64,000 nt of DNA from positions 3,303,501-3,367,500 of the forward strand of contig NZ_CP014796.1 in NCBI RefSeq assembly GCF_001969385.1, given 5' to 3'. Source of the DNA: Salipiger profundus (GTDB lineage: Bacteria > Pseudomonadota > Alphaproteobacteria > Rhodobacterales > Rhodobacteraceae). Within the stretch, counting starts at the first letter, position 1, and each line of letters starts with the position of its first letter. The notes under the pieces were generated by a model that was not told the DNA's origin, did no database searches, and saw only the letters and a program-made list of their open reading frames with translations. Shown here piece by piece: positions 50,453 to 62,073 of the stretch. The position numbers and the translations under genes were made by a program.

Positions 50453-52014
50453 CAGGCGGGTTCCTTCCGAAGGCTGCGGCGCAACTGCCTTGCGTCGTCG
50501 AGGGTCAGGTGGTTGCGCGCCCCGGGCGCGACGGGATCGGGCGGCGCGTCCGACCGGAAATGGGCGCCGCAGCTTTCGCGGCGCATGAGGGCCGCGGCGC
50601 AGATCATGGTCGCCGTGGCGGTCATGTTCTGCAGCGGCAGGTTGTCCGGCTGGGCGGCTTCGACCCCCGCGATCTCGTGCAGCGCACGCGACAGCCCCTC
50701 GGCGTCGCGGATCACCCCGGCGCCCGCTGTCATGGCACGACGCAGCCGCATCACCAGCGCGGGGTCGGGGGCGTTGCCCGCGCGCATCTCAGGCAGCGCG
50801 ACCGGCTCCGCGTCGGGCATCGGGCCCAGCGTCGCGGCGATGTCCGAGGCACAGCGGCGGGCGTAGACCAGCGCCTCGAGCAGCCCGTTCGAGGCCAGCC
50901 GGTTCGCCCCGTGCAGCCCGGTCGAGGCGACCTCGCCACAGGCCCAGAGCCCGGCGAGCGAACTGCGGCCCGCCGCATCGGTGGCGATGCCGCCCATGTG
51001 GTAATGCGCGGCGGCGGCGACCGGGATCGGCTCTTTCGCCGGGTCGAGCCCGGCGCGCGCGCAGGCGGCGGCCACCGCGGGAAAGGCCTCGTGGATACGC
51101 GCGCCGAGCGCCGCGCGGGTGTCGAGCATCGGGCGCAGTCCGGCGGTGCTCTGCGCGTAGACGGCACGGGCGACGATGTCGCGGGGTGCAAGCTCGAGAT
51201 CCGGATGCAGCCCCTGCATGAACCGTTCGCCCCGGGCGTTGACCAGCACCGCCCCCTCGCCGCGCAGCGCCTCGGTCGCGAGCGGCGCCGGGTCGAGCCC
51301 GATGTCCATGGCGGTGGGGTGAAACTGCACGAACTCCATGTCGGCCATCACGACCCCGGCGCGGGCCGCCAGCCCGGCGACCTGGCCGCAGATGCGTGCA
51401 GGGTTGGTGGTCAGCGCGAACAGCCCGCCCGAACCACCACCCGCCAGCAGGCAGGCGGGCCCCAGAAGCGCCACCGGGTCGCCGCCCGCCGAAGGCGCGA
51501 CCTCGACCCCGGTCACGCGCCCCACCTCCGTGCGCAGGCCCGAGGCGACCATCCCCTCGAGCACCTGCACCGACGGTGTGGCCTGCACCCGCGCCACGAG
51601 CGCCCGCATGATCTCGGCCCCGGCCCGGTCGCCACGCACCCGGACGACGCGGGCAAAACGGTGCGCCGCCTCGCGCGAGAGCAGCCATCCGCCCGAGGCG
51701 TCCCGGTCGAAGGGCGCCCCCAGTCCGGCCAGGGCAAGGATGTGGTCGCGGGCCTCGCGGGTGACGGCACGGGCGACGGCTTCATCGACGAGCCCGGCGC
51801 CTGCGCGCAGGGTATCGGCGGCGTGGGCCTCGGGGCTGTCGGGGGCCTGCATCGCCGCGGCGACGCCGCCTTGTGCCCATGCCGAGCTTGCGCCCTCGCC
51901 CAGCGGTTCGGGAGACACCAGCAGAACCGGTCGCGGTGCCAGCGCCAGCGCCGCGTAGAGCGCGGCAAGCCCCGCTCCGACGATGACCACCCGGCCGGTG
52001 GTGACGCTCTGCAA
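50452..52014 (-). CDS. nadB: L-aspartate oxidase
   Basis: A 520-residue flavoprotein with VGAGLAALYAALAL near residues 11-24, ASSAWAQGGVAAA (about 40-52) and the HYHMGGIATD and GLWACGEVASTGLHGANRLA blocks that identify NadB among succinate-dehydrogenase-like flavoproteins. It oxidises L-aspartate to iminoaspartate for NadA. Three nucleotides separate it from nadA, and it overlaps nadC. Confidence 0.96.
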   Translation of the reverse strand: MQSVTTGRVVIVGAGLAALYAALALAPRPVLLVSPEPLGEGASSAWAQGGVAAAMQAPDSPEAHAADTLRAGAGLVDEAVARAVTREARDHILALAGLGAPFDRDASGGWLLSREAAHRFARVVRVRGDRAGAEIMRALVARVQATPSVQVLEGMVASGLRTEVGRVTGVEVAPSAGGDPVALLGPACLLAGGGSGGLFALTTNPARICGQVAGLAARAGVVMADMEFVQFHPTAMDIGLDPAPLATEALRGEGAVLVNARGERFMQGLHPDLELAPRDIVARAVYAQSTAGLRPMLDTRAALGARIHEAFPAVAAACARAGLDPAKEPIPVAAAAHYHMGGIATDAAGRSSLAGLWACGEVASTGLHGANRLASNGLLEALVYARRCASDIAATLGPMPDAEPVALPEMRAGNAPDPALVMRLRRAMTAGAGVIRDAEGLSRALHEIAGVEAAQPDNLPLQNMTATATMICAAALMRRESCGAHFRSDAPPDPVAPGARNHLTLDDARQLRRSLRKEPA

Positions 52015-52017
52015 GGG

Positions 52018-53067
52018 TCAGCCCGCGCGTTGCGACAGGTCGATCATGCGTTGCACCGCCTGTCGCGCGCCCTCGGCGACAGAGGGGTCGACCTCGACCG
52101 CGCCGTCCATCGTGTGCAGCGACCAGAGCACCTTTTCCAGCGTGATCATCTTCATGTAGGGGCACATGTTGCACGGGCCCACGAACTCGATCCCGGGCAG
52201 CGCATCCGAGATGTTCGAGGCCATCGAGCACTCGGTCACGAGCATTGCCTTCTGCGGCTGCTCGCGGGTCACGTAGTCGATGATGCCGCTGGTCGAGCCC
52301 GAGAAATCGGCCTCGGCCACCACGTCGGGCGGGCACTCGGGGTGGGCGATGATGCGGGTGTCGGGCTGCCACTCGCGGAAGTCGCGCAGCTCTTCGGCGG
52401 TGAAACGTTCGTGCACGATGCAGCGGCCGTCGTACCAGACGATCTCTTTATCGGGCACCTGCTTTGCCACGTTCTGCGCAAGATACTTGTCGGGCGTCAT
52501 GATGACCGTCTCGGCCTCGAGCGCGGCGACGATCTTGGCGGCATTGGACGAGGTGCAGCAGATGTCCGACGCTGCCTTCACCTCGGCCGAGGTGTTCACG
52601 TAGGTCACCACCGGCGCGCCCGGATGGCGGCGGCGCATTTCGGCGATGTCCTCGGGGGTGATGCTCTCGGCCAGCGAGCAGCCGGCCTCCATGTCGGGGA
52701 TCAGCACCGTCTTGGCGGGGTTCAGGATCTTCGAGGTCTCGGCCATGAAGTGCACGCCGCACTGCACGATCACCTCGGCCTCGACCCGCGTCGCCTCGAT
52801 GGCGAGTTGCAGGCTGTCGCCCACCACGTCGGCGATGCCGTGGTAGATCTGCGGCGTCATGTAGTTGTGCGCGAGGATCACCGCGTTGCGCTCGGCCTTG
52901 AGCCGCTCGATCGCCTCGACGTAGGGCGCGTGCACTGCCCAGTCCGCGGGCGAGACCACCCGGCGCATCTGCGCATACCGGTCCGCGAGCCGCTCCGCAG
53001 CCTCGGTCGAGGGGGCAAGATCGTAGTGCTGCGCAAGGGTCGCGGCGATGGTGGTCTGGTCGAGCAT
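52018..53067 (-). CDS. nadA: Quinolinate synthase
   Basis: A 349-residue NadA. The [4Fe-4S]-binding cysteines are visible in VQCGVHFMAE, in the SDICCTSSN region and in VGPCNMCPYMK; AHNYMTPQIYH near the N-terminus is also conserved. It condenses iminoaspartate with dihydroxyacetone phosphate to quinolinate. First gene of the nadABC operon, downstream of a perfect inverted repeat. Confidence 0.96.
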   Translation of the reverse strand: MLDQTTIAATLAQHYDLAPSTEAAERLADRYAQMRRVVSPADWAVHAPYVEAIERLKAERNAVILAHNYMTPQIYHGIADVVGDSLQLAIEATRVEAEVIVQCGVHFMAETSKILNPAKTVLIPDMEAGCSLAESITPEDIAEMRRRHPGAPVVTYVNTSAEVKAASDICCTSSNAAKIVAALEAETVIMTPDKYLAQNVAKQVPDKEIVWYDGRCIVHERFTAEELRDFREWQPDTRIIAHPECPPDVVAEADFSGSTSGIIDYVTREQPQKAMLVTECSMASNISDALPGIEFVGPCNMCPYMKMITLEKVLWSLHTMDGAVEVDPSVAEGARQAVQRMIDLSQRAG

Positions 53068-53095
53068 GGCGGGCTCCTCCTCCCGGTCTTCTGCC

Positions 53096-53119
53096 TAATC
53101 GTTTGCACATAAACGATTA
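53096..53119. promoter_or_regulatory. Perfect 9-bp inverted repeat upstream of nadA, likely NAD-regulon operator
   Basis: TAATCGTTT (53096-53104) and AAACGATTA (53111-53119) are exact complements with a 6-nt spacer. The element lies 29 bp upstream of the nadA start (minus strand). NAD synthesis genes in alphaproteobacteria are known to be controlled by repressors such as NadQ or NrtR; which one reads this site cannot be told here. The remainder of 53068-53408 shows no gene. Confidence 0.65.
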
Positions 53120-53408
53120 TTCTCCGTGCAACCGGAACGGAGGTCATAGACCGGGATTTCCCCGGGGGCAACCCGCTCCGCCGCCCCTGCTCCGCCACGG
53201 TTTGAAATCCCGGCACGCGGCGTTTCCAAGCAGTGGCAGTGCGCTATCTGGTATCGGGAAAGGTCGCGCAGGCGGCGCCGTCAGGCGCGACAGGCCACGG
53301 CTATACCCCATGCGCGCGCGGCGCGTGGACCACAGGATCGTCCGCGCGGTGCCGCGACTTCGGCGCCGGATGGTTCGTCACAGGACATATCGGAAAGAGC
53401 CGACTCAG

Positions 53409-54242
53409 ATGGCAAAGAACAACTCGAAGGACGACATCACCGACTCGAAGGAGCAACAGGACAACATTGCCCGGAACCAGGGTCTCAGCGCCGTTTCGGT
53501 CTACGGGATCGTCCACCAGGAGGGCGTGGACGAGCTGAACCGCCCGCTTTCGTCGCTCTGGTGGTCGGGGGTGGCGGCGGGCCTTGGCATCACCGCCTCG
53601 GTCACCGCCGAGGGCATCCTGCACGGCGTGTTCGAGGGGCACCCCTACCGCGAGGCGATAGAGAACCTCGGCTACTCGGTGGGCTTCGTGCTGGTGATCC
53701 TCGGACGGCTGCAACTGTTCACCGAGAACACGCTGACGGCGATCCTGCCGCTGCTGATCCAGCGCACCCCGCAGATGCTGTGGTGCACCGCGCGGCTCTG
53801 GGCGATCATCCTCGTGGCGAACTTCGTGGGCGCGTTCCTCGCCATCGCCTTCGCGATCTGGGGCGGGGTGATCCCCGACCAGCATATCGAGGGGATGCTC
53901 GCCATCTCGCGCCACTTCGCCGAGCGCGAACCCTGGGCCGCCTTCGCCCACGGGGTGCCAGCCGGGTTCTACGTGGCGGCAATCGTCTGGATGATGCCCT
54001 CGGCCCGTGGCGGCGCGGCGGTTCTGGTGATCGTGATGTTCACCTACCTGATCGCCATGGGCGAGTTCACCCACGTGATCGCCGGCTCTGCCGAGTTGTT
54101 CCTGCTGATGCTATCGGGCGGGATCGCGCCGATGCAGGTCGCTTCTCTGCTCGGCGCCACCCTGGTCGGCAACATCCTCGGGGGGACCGGGCTGTTCGCC
54201 CTGCTCGCCTACGGACAGGTGGCGCGCGAGATACCGGACTGA
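53409..54242 (+). CDS. Formate/nitrite transporter (FNT) family protein
   Basis: A 277-residue membrane protein with a charged N-terminal tail of about 45 residues and six helices (about 50-72, 85-105, 125-155, 175-195, 205-225, 240-265). The helix content and the GRLQLFTENTLTAILPLL block fit the YfdC-like branch of the FNT family rather than FocA or NirC. These pentameric channels pass small monocarboxylates or anions, but the substrate of this branch is not known. No formate or nitrite genes lie nearby. Confidence 0.82.
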   Translation: MAKNNSKDDITDSKEQQDNIARNQGLSAVSVYGIVHQEGVDELNRPLSSLWWSGVAAGLGITASVTAEGILHGVFEGHPYREAIENLGYSVGFVLVILGRLQLFTENTLTAILPLLIQRTPQMLWCTARLWAIILVANFVGAFLAIAFAIWGGVIPDQHIEGMLAISRHFAEREPWAAFAHGVPAGFYVAAIVWMMPSARGGAAVLVIVMFTYLIAMGEFTHVIAGSAELFLLMLSGGIAPMQVASLLGATLVGNILGGTGLFALLAYGQVAREIPD

Positions 54243-54432
54243 CCTGAATGCCCTGAGCGCTGTCGAAACCGGTAGCGCCCCGGACTTCGTGCCTTACCGG
54301 CGCGGCACCGCGTCGGTCACCCGATGACCTGCCACCGGCGGGCGCTGCGTCCCCCATTCCGGCCCTTGACGTGTATCAACGCGGCTTGGACCTCGTTCCG
54401 CGATACTCGCAACGGATCCGGGAGGGGGTATC

Positions 54433-56301
<1,869 letters not shown>

Positions 56302-56311
56302 TCCCTGCGCG

Positions 56312-57184
56312 TCAGCCGCGCGACCTGTCGGAGAACCGTGGCAGCATGGCCGAGAAATCGCGCCCCTTGCCGCCCTCGTCCTCGACGAAGCTGCGGTAGA
56401 GCTCGAGCGCGCGCTGGCCCATGGGCGTGTCCGCGTCGGCGGTTTCGGCGGCCTGCTGCGAGAGGCCGAGATCCTTGAGCATCAGTTCGGCCGCGAACCC
56501 GGGTTTGTAGCCGTTGTCGGCGGGCGAGGTCGGCCCCACGCCGGGCGCCGGGCAGTAGGTGTTCATCGACCACGACGAACCCGACGAGGTCGAGACCACG
56601 TCGAACATCGCCTCGCGCGACAGGCCCAGCTTGTCGGCCAGCGCGAAGGCCTCGCAGGTGGCGATCATCGTGACGCCAAGGATCATGTTGTTGCAGATCT
56701 TCGCCGCCTGGCCGTTGCCGGAGGGGCCGCAGTGCACGGCCTTCTGGCCCATGATGTCGAAGAGCGGTTTCGCCTTGGCAAAGGCCTCCTCCGAGCCGCC
56801 GACCATGAAGGTGAGCGTGCCGCCGGCCGCTCCGCCGATGCCGCCCGAGACCGGCGCGTCGAGTGCGCCGAGACCCGCAGCCGCGGCCTGGTCGGCCACG
56901 GCGCGGGCGCTGTCGACGTCCACGGTGGAGCAGTCGAGCAGCACCGCGCCGGGCGCCATGGCGGGGATGATCTCGTCGGCAACGCTGCGCAGGATGGCGC
57001 CGTTGGGCAGCATGGTGATGACGACCTCGGCCTCCGCCACGGCCTCCGGGCCCGAGCCGGCCTGCGCGACGCCCTCGGCGGTGGCGCCGGCGACGTCGAA
57101 GCCGGTCACCGTGTGGCCGGCCTTTGCGAGATTGGCCGCCATGGGCGCGCCCATGTTGCCGAGCCCGATGAATGCGATCTTCAT
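56312..57184 (-). CDS. mmsB: 3-hydroxyisobutyrate dehydrogenase
   Basis: A 290-residue beta-hydroxyacid dehydrogenase. FIGLGNMGAPMAANLAKAGH at residues 5-24 binds NAD, DAPVSGGIGGAAGGTLTFMVGG (about 115-136) is the substrate motif, and the catalytic lysine lies in GQAAKICNNMILG (about 170). It oxidises 3-hydroxyisobutyrate to methylmalonate semialdehyde in valine catabolism. The two upstream genes encode the preceding two steps, and MmsA is encoded at the window's end. Confidence 0.93.
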   Translation of the reverse strand: MKIAFIGLGNMGAPMAANLAKAGHTVTGFDVAGATAEGVAQAGSGPEAVAEAEVVITMLPNGAILRSVADEIIPAMAPGAVLLDCSTVDVDSARAVADQAAAAGLGALDAPVSGGIGGAAGGTLTFMVGGSEEAFAKAKPLFDIMGQKAVHCGPSGNGQAAKICNNMILGVTMIATCEAFALADKLGLSREAMFDVVSTSSGSSWSMNTYCPAPGVGPTSPADNGYKPGFAAELMLKDLGLSQQAAETADADTPMGQRALELYRSFVEDEGGKGRDFSAMLPRFSDRSRG

Positions 57185-57213
57185 GTCTTCTCCTCCCCTT
57201 GGCGGCGCCTCCT

Positions 57214-58248
57214 CTAGAGCGCCAGTTCATCCTCTCCGAGCGGGGCCAGCATGGCGGCGACCGTCTCGGGGGTCACCTCGTCGAGCGCGAGCCGCCAGTG
57301 CGGATCGCGGTCCTTGTCGATGATCTGCGCGCGCACGCCTTCGAGGAAGTCGCCTTCGGATGCGATGCGGTGCGAGACGCGGTATTCCTGTCGCAATGCG
57401 GTGCGAATGTCGGGGTCGGCCTCCGCCCGGAGCCGGCGCAGCATCTCGAGCGTCACCGCCATCGAGAGCGGCGAGTTGCGCCCGACCGCCTTGCGGGCAC
57501 GTGCCGCGAGCTCGCCCTCGGCCCCCTCCAGGGCGGTGGCGATCCCGGCAAGGTCGCCGGCTGCGAAAAGCCGGTCGATCTCGGGCTGGGCGGCGGCGAG
57601 CGGGCTTTCGGGCAGCGGGTAGCCGTCCTCTTCGAGCGCCTCGAGATCGCCGGTGTCGGCAAGCTCGGTCTTGATGCCTTCCCACTTCTCCTCGGGCAGG
57701 AAGACATCCGCGAAATTGGCGTGGAGCGCGTCGGCGGGGCCCATGCGCGCGGCGGTAAGGCCGAGGTAGACGCCCAGCCGCCCGGGCGCGCGTGACAGCA
57801 GCAGCGAGCCGCCGACGTCGGGAACGAAGCCGATGCCGCATTCGGGCATGGCGATCTGGGCACTTTCGCCGACCACGCGGTGCGAGACATGGCCGCCGAG
57901 CCCGACGCCACCGCCCATGACGAAGCCGTTCAGGAAGCTGACGATGGGCTTGGCGTATTCAGCGAGCTTCGCGTTCATCCGGTATTCGTCGCGCCAGAAC
58001 CGCCGGCCGGTGTCGAAGTCGCCGGCCTTGCCCTGCCGGTAGATCTCGGCGATGTCGCCGCCGGCGCAGAATGCCTTGTCGCCCTCGGCGTCGAGAAGCA
58101 CGAGCGAGACGGCGTCGTCGTCACGCCACTCGTCGAGCGCGGCCTCGATCGCCATGCACATGTCATAGGTCAGCGCGTTGAGCGCCCTGGGGCGGGTGAG
58201 GGTGATGCGCCCGGCGCGGCCCTGCTTTCGGATGTGGATGTCTGTCAT
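57214..58248 (-). CDS. 3-hydroxyisobutyryl-CoA hydrolase (enoyl-CoA hydratase family)
   Basis: A 344-residue crotonase-fold protein, longer than ordinary enoyl-CoA hydratases, as expected for HIBYL-CoA hydrolase. KAFCAGGDIAEIYRQG (about residues 57-72) and MPECGIGFVPDVGGSLLLSR (about 133-152) are the oxyanion and catalytic glutamate/aspartate regions. It releases 3-hydroxyisobutyrate from its CoA ester. It lies between the acyl-CoA dehydrogenase and mmsB in one direction, with gaps of 51 and 29 nt. Confidence 0.9.
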   Translation of the reverse strand: MTDIHIRKQGRAGRITLTRPRALNALTYDMCMAIEAALDEWRDDDAVSLVLLDAEGDKAFCAGGDIAEIYRQGKAGDFDTGRRFWRDEYRMNAKLAEYAKPIVSFLNGFVMGGGVGLGGHVSHRVVGESAQIAMPECGIGFVPDVGGSLLLSRAPGRLGVYLGLTAARMGPADALHANFADVFLPEEKWEGIKTELADTGDLEALEEDGYPLPESPLAAAQPEIDRLFAAGDLAGIATALEGAEGELAARARKAVGRNSPLSMAVTLEMLRRLRAEADPDIRTALRQEYRVSHRIASEGDFLEGVRAQIIDKDRDPHWRLALDEVTPETVAAMLAPLGEDELAL

Positions 58249-58299
58249 GCTCCCGTCTCTTGTCTGGCGACCCGGTCGCGGGCGCGCGCTGCCGGTCGT

Positions 58300-59439
58300 T
58301 CAGCCCGAGACCAGGCTGCGCGCCACGATGAGCCGCATGATTTCGTTCGTCCCCTCGAGGATCTGGTGGACCCGCAGGTCGCGGACGATCTTCTCGATGC
58401 CGTAGTCGGCGAGATAGCCGTAGCCACCATGGAGCTGCAGGCACTGGTCGGCCACCCTCGATCCGGCCTCGGTGACGAATTTCTTGGCCATGGCGCAGTA
58501 TTTCGTCGCGTCCGGGCTGCCCTGGTCGAGTTTCCACGCCGCCTGTCGCAGGAAGGTACGGGCGGCCTGAAGCTCGATCTCCATGTCGGCAAGACGGAAC
58601 TGCAGCGCCTGGAAGCGGTCGATGCTCTGTCCGAAGGCCTGGCGTTCGGCCATGTAGGCGAGGGTCGCGTCGAGCGCCGCCTGTGCCGCACCGAGCGAGC
58701 AGGCCGAGATGTTGAGCCGCCCTCCGTCGAGCCCGGCCATGGCGTAGCGGAAGCCCTTGCCCTCGTCGCCGAGCAGGTTCGTGCGCGGTACGGTGCAGCC
58801 GTCCATCTGGACCTGCCGGGTGGGCTGGGATTTCCAGCCCATCTTCTGCTCGAGCCCGCCGAAGGAGAGCCCCGGCGTGCCGTCCTCGACCACGATGGCC
58901 GAGATTCCGCGCGGGCCGTCGCCGCCGGTGCGCGCCATGACGATGTAGGCATCGGAGTAGCCGCCGCCGGAGATGAAGGCCTTGGTGCCCTCGAGCCGGT
59001 AGGCGTCGCCCTGCGCGTCGGCACGGGTGCGCAGCGCCGCCGCGTCCGAGCCCGACCCGGGTTCGGTCAGACAGTAGGAGAACACCGTCTCCATGGTCAG
59101 CGCCTTCGGCAGGAACCGCGCGCGCAGATCCTCGGAGCCGTAGAGGTCGAGCATCTTGGCGCACATGTTGTGGATCGACAGGAAGGCCGCGACCGAGGGG
59201 CAGGCCATGGACAGCGCTTCGAACACCAGCGTGGCGTCGAGCCGTCCGAGCCCGGAGCCGCCGTGGTCCTCACTGACGTAGATGCCGCCGAGGCCGAGCT
59301 GGCCGACCTCGTGCCAGAGCTCCCTCGGGATGGTGCCGGCGGTCTCCCATTCCGCCGCCTTTGGCGTCACGTGCTCCTGTCCGAAGCCGTAGGCCATGTC
59401 GAAGATCGCCGTCTGCTCCTCGCTCAGACCAAAATCCAT
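58300..59439 (-). CDS. Acyl-CoA dehydrogenase, probably isobutyryl-CoA dehydrogenase
   Basis: A 379-residue flavoprotein with YCLTEPGSGSDAAALRTRA near residues 131-149 (FAD and substrate binding), QLHGGYGYLADYGIEKIVRD (about 343-362), and the catalytic glutamate in QILEGTNEIMR near the C-terminus. The sequence is that of short branched-chain acyl-CoA dehydrogenases; the company of HIBYL-CoA hydrolase and MmsB makes isobutyryl-CoA the likely substrate. First gene of the valine catabolic run; no enoyl-CoA hydratase for methacrylyl-CoA is seen here. Confidence 0.9.
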   Translation of the reverse strand: MDFGLSEEQTAIFDMAYGFGQEHVTPKAAEWETAGTIPRELWHEVGQLGLGGIYVSEDHGGSGLGRLDATLVFEALSMACPSVAAFLSIHNMCAKMLDLYGSEDLRARFLPKALTMETVFSYCLTEPGSGSDAAALRTRADAQGDAYRLEGTKAFISGGGYSDAYIVMARTGGDGPRGISAIVVEDGTPGLSFGGLEQKMGWKSQPTRQVQMDGCTVPRTNLLGDEGKGFRYAMAGLDGGRLNISACSLGAAQAALDATLAYMAERQAFGQSIDRFQALQFRLADMEIELQAARTFLRQAAWKLDQGSPDATKYCAMAKKFVTEAGSRVADQCLQLHGGYGYLADYGIEKIVRDLRVHQILEGTNEIMRLIVARSLVSG

Positions 59440-59584
59440 GTCCGGCCCTCCCTGCCATGATGGAAATTGAACAACTGTTCAGATTGTGTCGGGAGTCGGG
59501 CCGCGATGCAAGCGGGAAAGCGGAGGCGCGTGAGCGGGGTGAGCCCCGCGCGCTCTGCGTCGGATGGGTGCGCCTGTGGCTTGC

Positions 59585-59656
59585 GGGGAAAAGGGGGCTC
59601 TGCCCCCGTCCGCCCTGCGGGCGCAGTCCCCCGAGGGTATTTGGAAACCGGAGAAG
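59585..59656 (-). repeat. G/C-rich intergenic repeat of the roseobacter type
   Basis: The segment contains GGGGGC-TCT-GCCCCC (59593-59607), CGCCC-TGC-GGGCG (59611-59623), CAGTCCCCCGAGGGTATTTG and a GGAAACCGGAGAAG end. I recognise this as one of the short dispersed elements, about 70 bp, that appear between genes in many roseobacter genomes. It sits just after the glycosyltransferase gene (minus strand) and may function as its terminator. The copy number in this genome cannot be seen from one window. Confidence 0.5.
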
Positions 59657-59665
59657 ACCCTTGGG

Positions 59666-60805
59666 TCAGGCGCGGGCGGCGAGGGTGTCGCGGATGGTGG
59701 TCTCGACCTTGGCGAGGAGCCTTGCGTTGTCGAAGCGGGCGACGGCGGTGTCGCGGGCGGCGCGGGTCATGGCGCTGCGGTCGGCCATGTCGAGCAGCTG
59801 GCCGATGCGGTCGGCGAAGGCGCTCTCGTCCCATTCCGGCACCAGCAGGCCGTTGACGCTGTCCTCGACCGCTTCCGGAATGCCGGCGTGCAGGGTCGAG
59901 AGGGTGATGCAGCCGCAGGCCAGCGCTTCCTGGATGGCGGTGGGCAGCCCTTCTGTGTTGCCGTTCTTCGCGGTAACGGAATGCTGCAGGAAGACCTCGG
60001 TCCGGGCGAGGTGATCGCGCACGGCGTCATGAGGCAGGGCGCCGGTGAAGGTGACCTGCGGTGCGATGCCGAGATCTTTGGCGAGGCTGCGGCAGGTCTC
60101 GAGCAGGGGGCCGTCGCCGATCATCGTCAGATGTGCGTCGCGGTCGCGGGCGGCTGCGGCGAAGGCGCGCAGCGTGACCTGGGGCGCCTTCTTCTCGACC
60201 ATGCGGCCGACGGCGAGGAAGGAGCCGGGGCTTTTTTCGCCCGGGGTGAAGCGGCGGATGTCGACGCCGGAGGGCACGACATGCGCGTTGGGATGGGTGA
60301 CGCCGTGCCGCGCGAGGTTGTCGAGCAGGAACCGCGAGACCGAGAACACGCCGGCGAGCCGCGGCATCATGCGGCGGTAGGCGCGCACGATCTGGCGCGA
60401 GCGCAGCGCGAAGCTGGCGTCGGTGCCGCGGAAGTAGGTGAAGCAGGGGATGCCGAGCTCCTGCGCGAGCTTCGCGACCACGAGGGCCTGCGTGCCGAAC
60501 TCGGCTAGGATGACCTCGACCCGTTCAGCGCGCAGCCAGGCTGCGAGGCGGGCCCTGGCGTCGCCGAAGGGCAGGCGGCCGGTGCCCTCGACGGCGGCAT
60601 TCCAGCCCATGGCGAAGGGGGCACGCAGCCGGTCACCGGGGCTGAGCGGTGCGCGCCGCACGAACAGCGGTTTGCCGAGCGGGTCGGTGCCGTTGCTACG
60701 GCCGGCGAGCACGCAGGTGTCGCCACCGAAGATGTGTTCGATGTGGCGGTTGATGAAGGTCTCGCCCGGGACGAAATAGTCGGATGTGACGATGCAGGTC
60801 TTCAT
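59666..60805 (-). CDS. Glycosyltransferase family 4 protein
   Basis: A 379-residue GT-B-fold transferase. The N-terminal domain (1-165) starts CIVTSDYFVPGETFINRH; the C-terminal domain has PSGVDIRRFTPG (about residues 178-189), SFLAVGRMVEKK, and the nucleotide-sugar motif SVTAKNGNTEGLPTAIQEAL near 275-294 with the E-x7-E spacing. It probably adds a sugar to a lipid-linked or exopolysaccharide precursor. No other polysaccharide genes surround it, so its product is unknown. Confidence 0.88.
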   Translation of the reverse strand: MKTCIVTSDYFVPGETFINRHIEHIFGGDTCVLAGRSNGTDPLGKPLFVRRAPLSPGDRLRAPFAMGWNAAVEGTGRLPFGDARARLAAWLRAERVEVILAEFGTQALVVAKLAQELGIPCFTYFRGTDASFALRSRQIVRAYRRMMPRLAGVFSVSRFLLDNLARHGVTHPNAHVVPSGVDIRRFTPGEKSPGSFLAVGRMVEKKAPQVTLRAFAAAARDRDAHLTMIGDGPLLETCRSLAKDLGIAPQVTFTGALPHDAVRDHLARTEVFLQHSVTAKNGNTEGLPTAIQEALACGCITLSTLHAGIPEAVEDSVNGLLVPEWDESAFADRIGQLLDMADRSAMTRAARDTAVARFDNARLLAKVETTIRDTLAARA

Positions 60806-60881
60806 GGGCGCTCCCGGGTCTGCGGACCGGGTCTAGATGCCCGTCCGGGGCGCCCCGTGCAAGGGGCGGCCGCTGCCCGGG

Positions 60882-62000
60882 TCAGAGCCCGTCGTGGAAT
60901 TCGTCGATGAGGTGGCCGACCACCGCGCGCATGCGGGCGTCATCGTCTCCCGTCTCGGCGGCGGCGACCGCGCGCTGGCGGCTGGCGGAGGTGCCCCGGG
61001 CGACGACCTCGCGGGCGCGCTCGATCTCGGGCAGGCAGCCGAGCGCCCGTGCGTCCTCCTCGAGAAGCGCGATCAGCTCTTCGACGAGCTGCGGGAAGGG
61101 GGTGATCGAGGCGGCGCCGAAGTCGATCAGCCCCTCGGTCACACCGTAGCGCTGCGCGCGCCAGCGGTTCTCGGCGATCAGGACGTTCTCGTAGATACGC
61201 CAGCGCAGGTTGCGGCGCCGGAGCCGCCAGAGCATCCGCAGGATGCACTGGTTGAGCGCGGCGAGCATGAGCGCGTCCTCGAGGCGGGGCTGCACGTCCA
61301 TGATCCGGGTCTCGAGCGTGGGGAAGCTGGCCGAGGGGCGCATGTCCCACCAGATCTTCGAGGCGTCCTCGATCACGCCGAGGTCGACCAGCACCTGCAC
61401 CGAGCGGCGGTAGTCCTGCCAGTTGGCGAATTGCGGCGGCAGGCCGGTGCGGGGCAGGTTGTCGAAGACCGAGATCCGGTAACTGGCAAGGCCGGTGTCC
61501 TGCCCCTGCCAGAACGGCGAGGAGGTGGAGAGCGCCAGCAGATGCGGCAGGAAGTAGCTCGCCTGTCGCATCAGGTCGGCGCGCAACGTGTCGTCTCCGA
61601 GGCCGACGTGCACGTGCATGCCGCAGATCAGCAGGCGCTGCACCACGCCGCCGAGATCGCGGCGCAGGTCGTTGTAGCGGTCCTTGTCGGTGTGGTGCTG
61701 GTTCTTCCAGTGCGCCAGCGGGTGGCAGGAGGCAGCGATGGGGGCGAGCCCGTGCCGCGCGGCAAGTTTCGAGATCGTCGCGCGCAGGCGCTTCAGGTCG
61801 TCGCGGGCAGCGGCGATGTCGGTGCAGGGCAAGGTGCCGATCTCGATCTGGCATTGCAGGTATTCGCGGCTGACCTGGTCGCCGAGCTCGGCGCGGCAGG
61901 CATCCAGCAGGTCTTGCGGCGCTTCGTGCAAGGCAAGGCTCTCGCGGTCGACGAGAAGATACTCCTCCTCGATGCCGAGCGTGAATTCCGGCGTCTGCAT
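60882..62000 (-). CDS. Carboxylate-amine ligase, YbdK/GCS2 family
   Basis: A 372-residue glutamate-cysteine-ligase-type protein. [11 protein letters not shown] at residues 8-18, [11 protein letters not shown] near 126-136 and [15 protein letters not shown] near 220-234 are the ATP/metal and substrate motifs of the YbdK group. These enzymes show weak gamma-glutamyl-cysteine ligase activity; the physiological role is not settled. Lone gene, downstream of a small unknown gene in the same direction. Confidence 0.9.
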   Translation of the reverse strand: MQTPEFTLGIEEEYLLVDRESLALHEAPQDLLDACRAELGDQVSREYLQCQIEIGTLPCTDIAAARDDLKRLRATISKLAARHGLAPIAASCHPLAHWKNQHHTDKDRYNDLRRDLGGVVQRLLICGMHVHVGLGDDTLRADLMRQASYFLPHLLALSTSSPFWQGQDTGLASYRISVFDNLPRTGLPPQFANWQDYRRSVQVLVDLGVIEDASKIWWDMRPSASFPTLETRIMDVQPRLEDALMLAALNQCILRMLWRLRRRNLRWRIYENVLIAENRWRAQRYGVTEGLIDFGAASITPFPQLVEELIALLEEDARALGCLPEIERAREVVARGTSASRQRAVAAAETGDDDARMRAVVGHLIDEFHDGL

Positions 62001-62073
62001 CTGCTGCGCCCTCCGGTGTCCCTTGCGCTGCGGGTCAGGAAAGCAGAGCGGCGGGTTTCGGGCAAGGGGCCGG

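Noticed and set aside
50509..53112. 867-codon plus-strand frame opposite nadB/nadA, and similar ones at 35018-37477 and 18661-21117
   Set aside because: All are shadows of strongly recognised genes, with low-complexity Arg/His/Gly-rich products.
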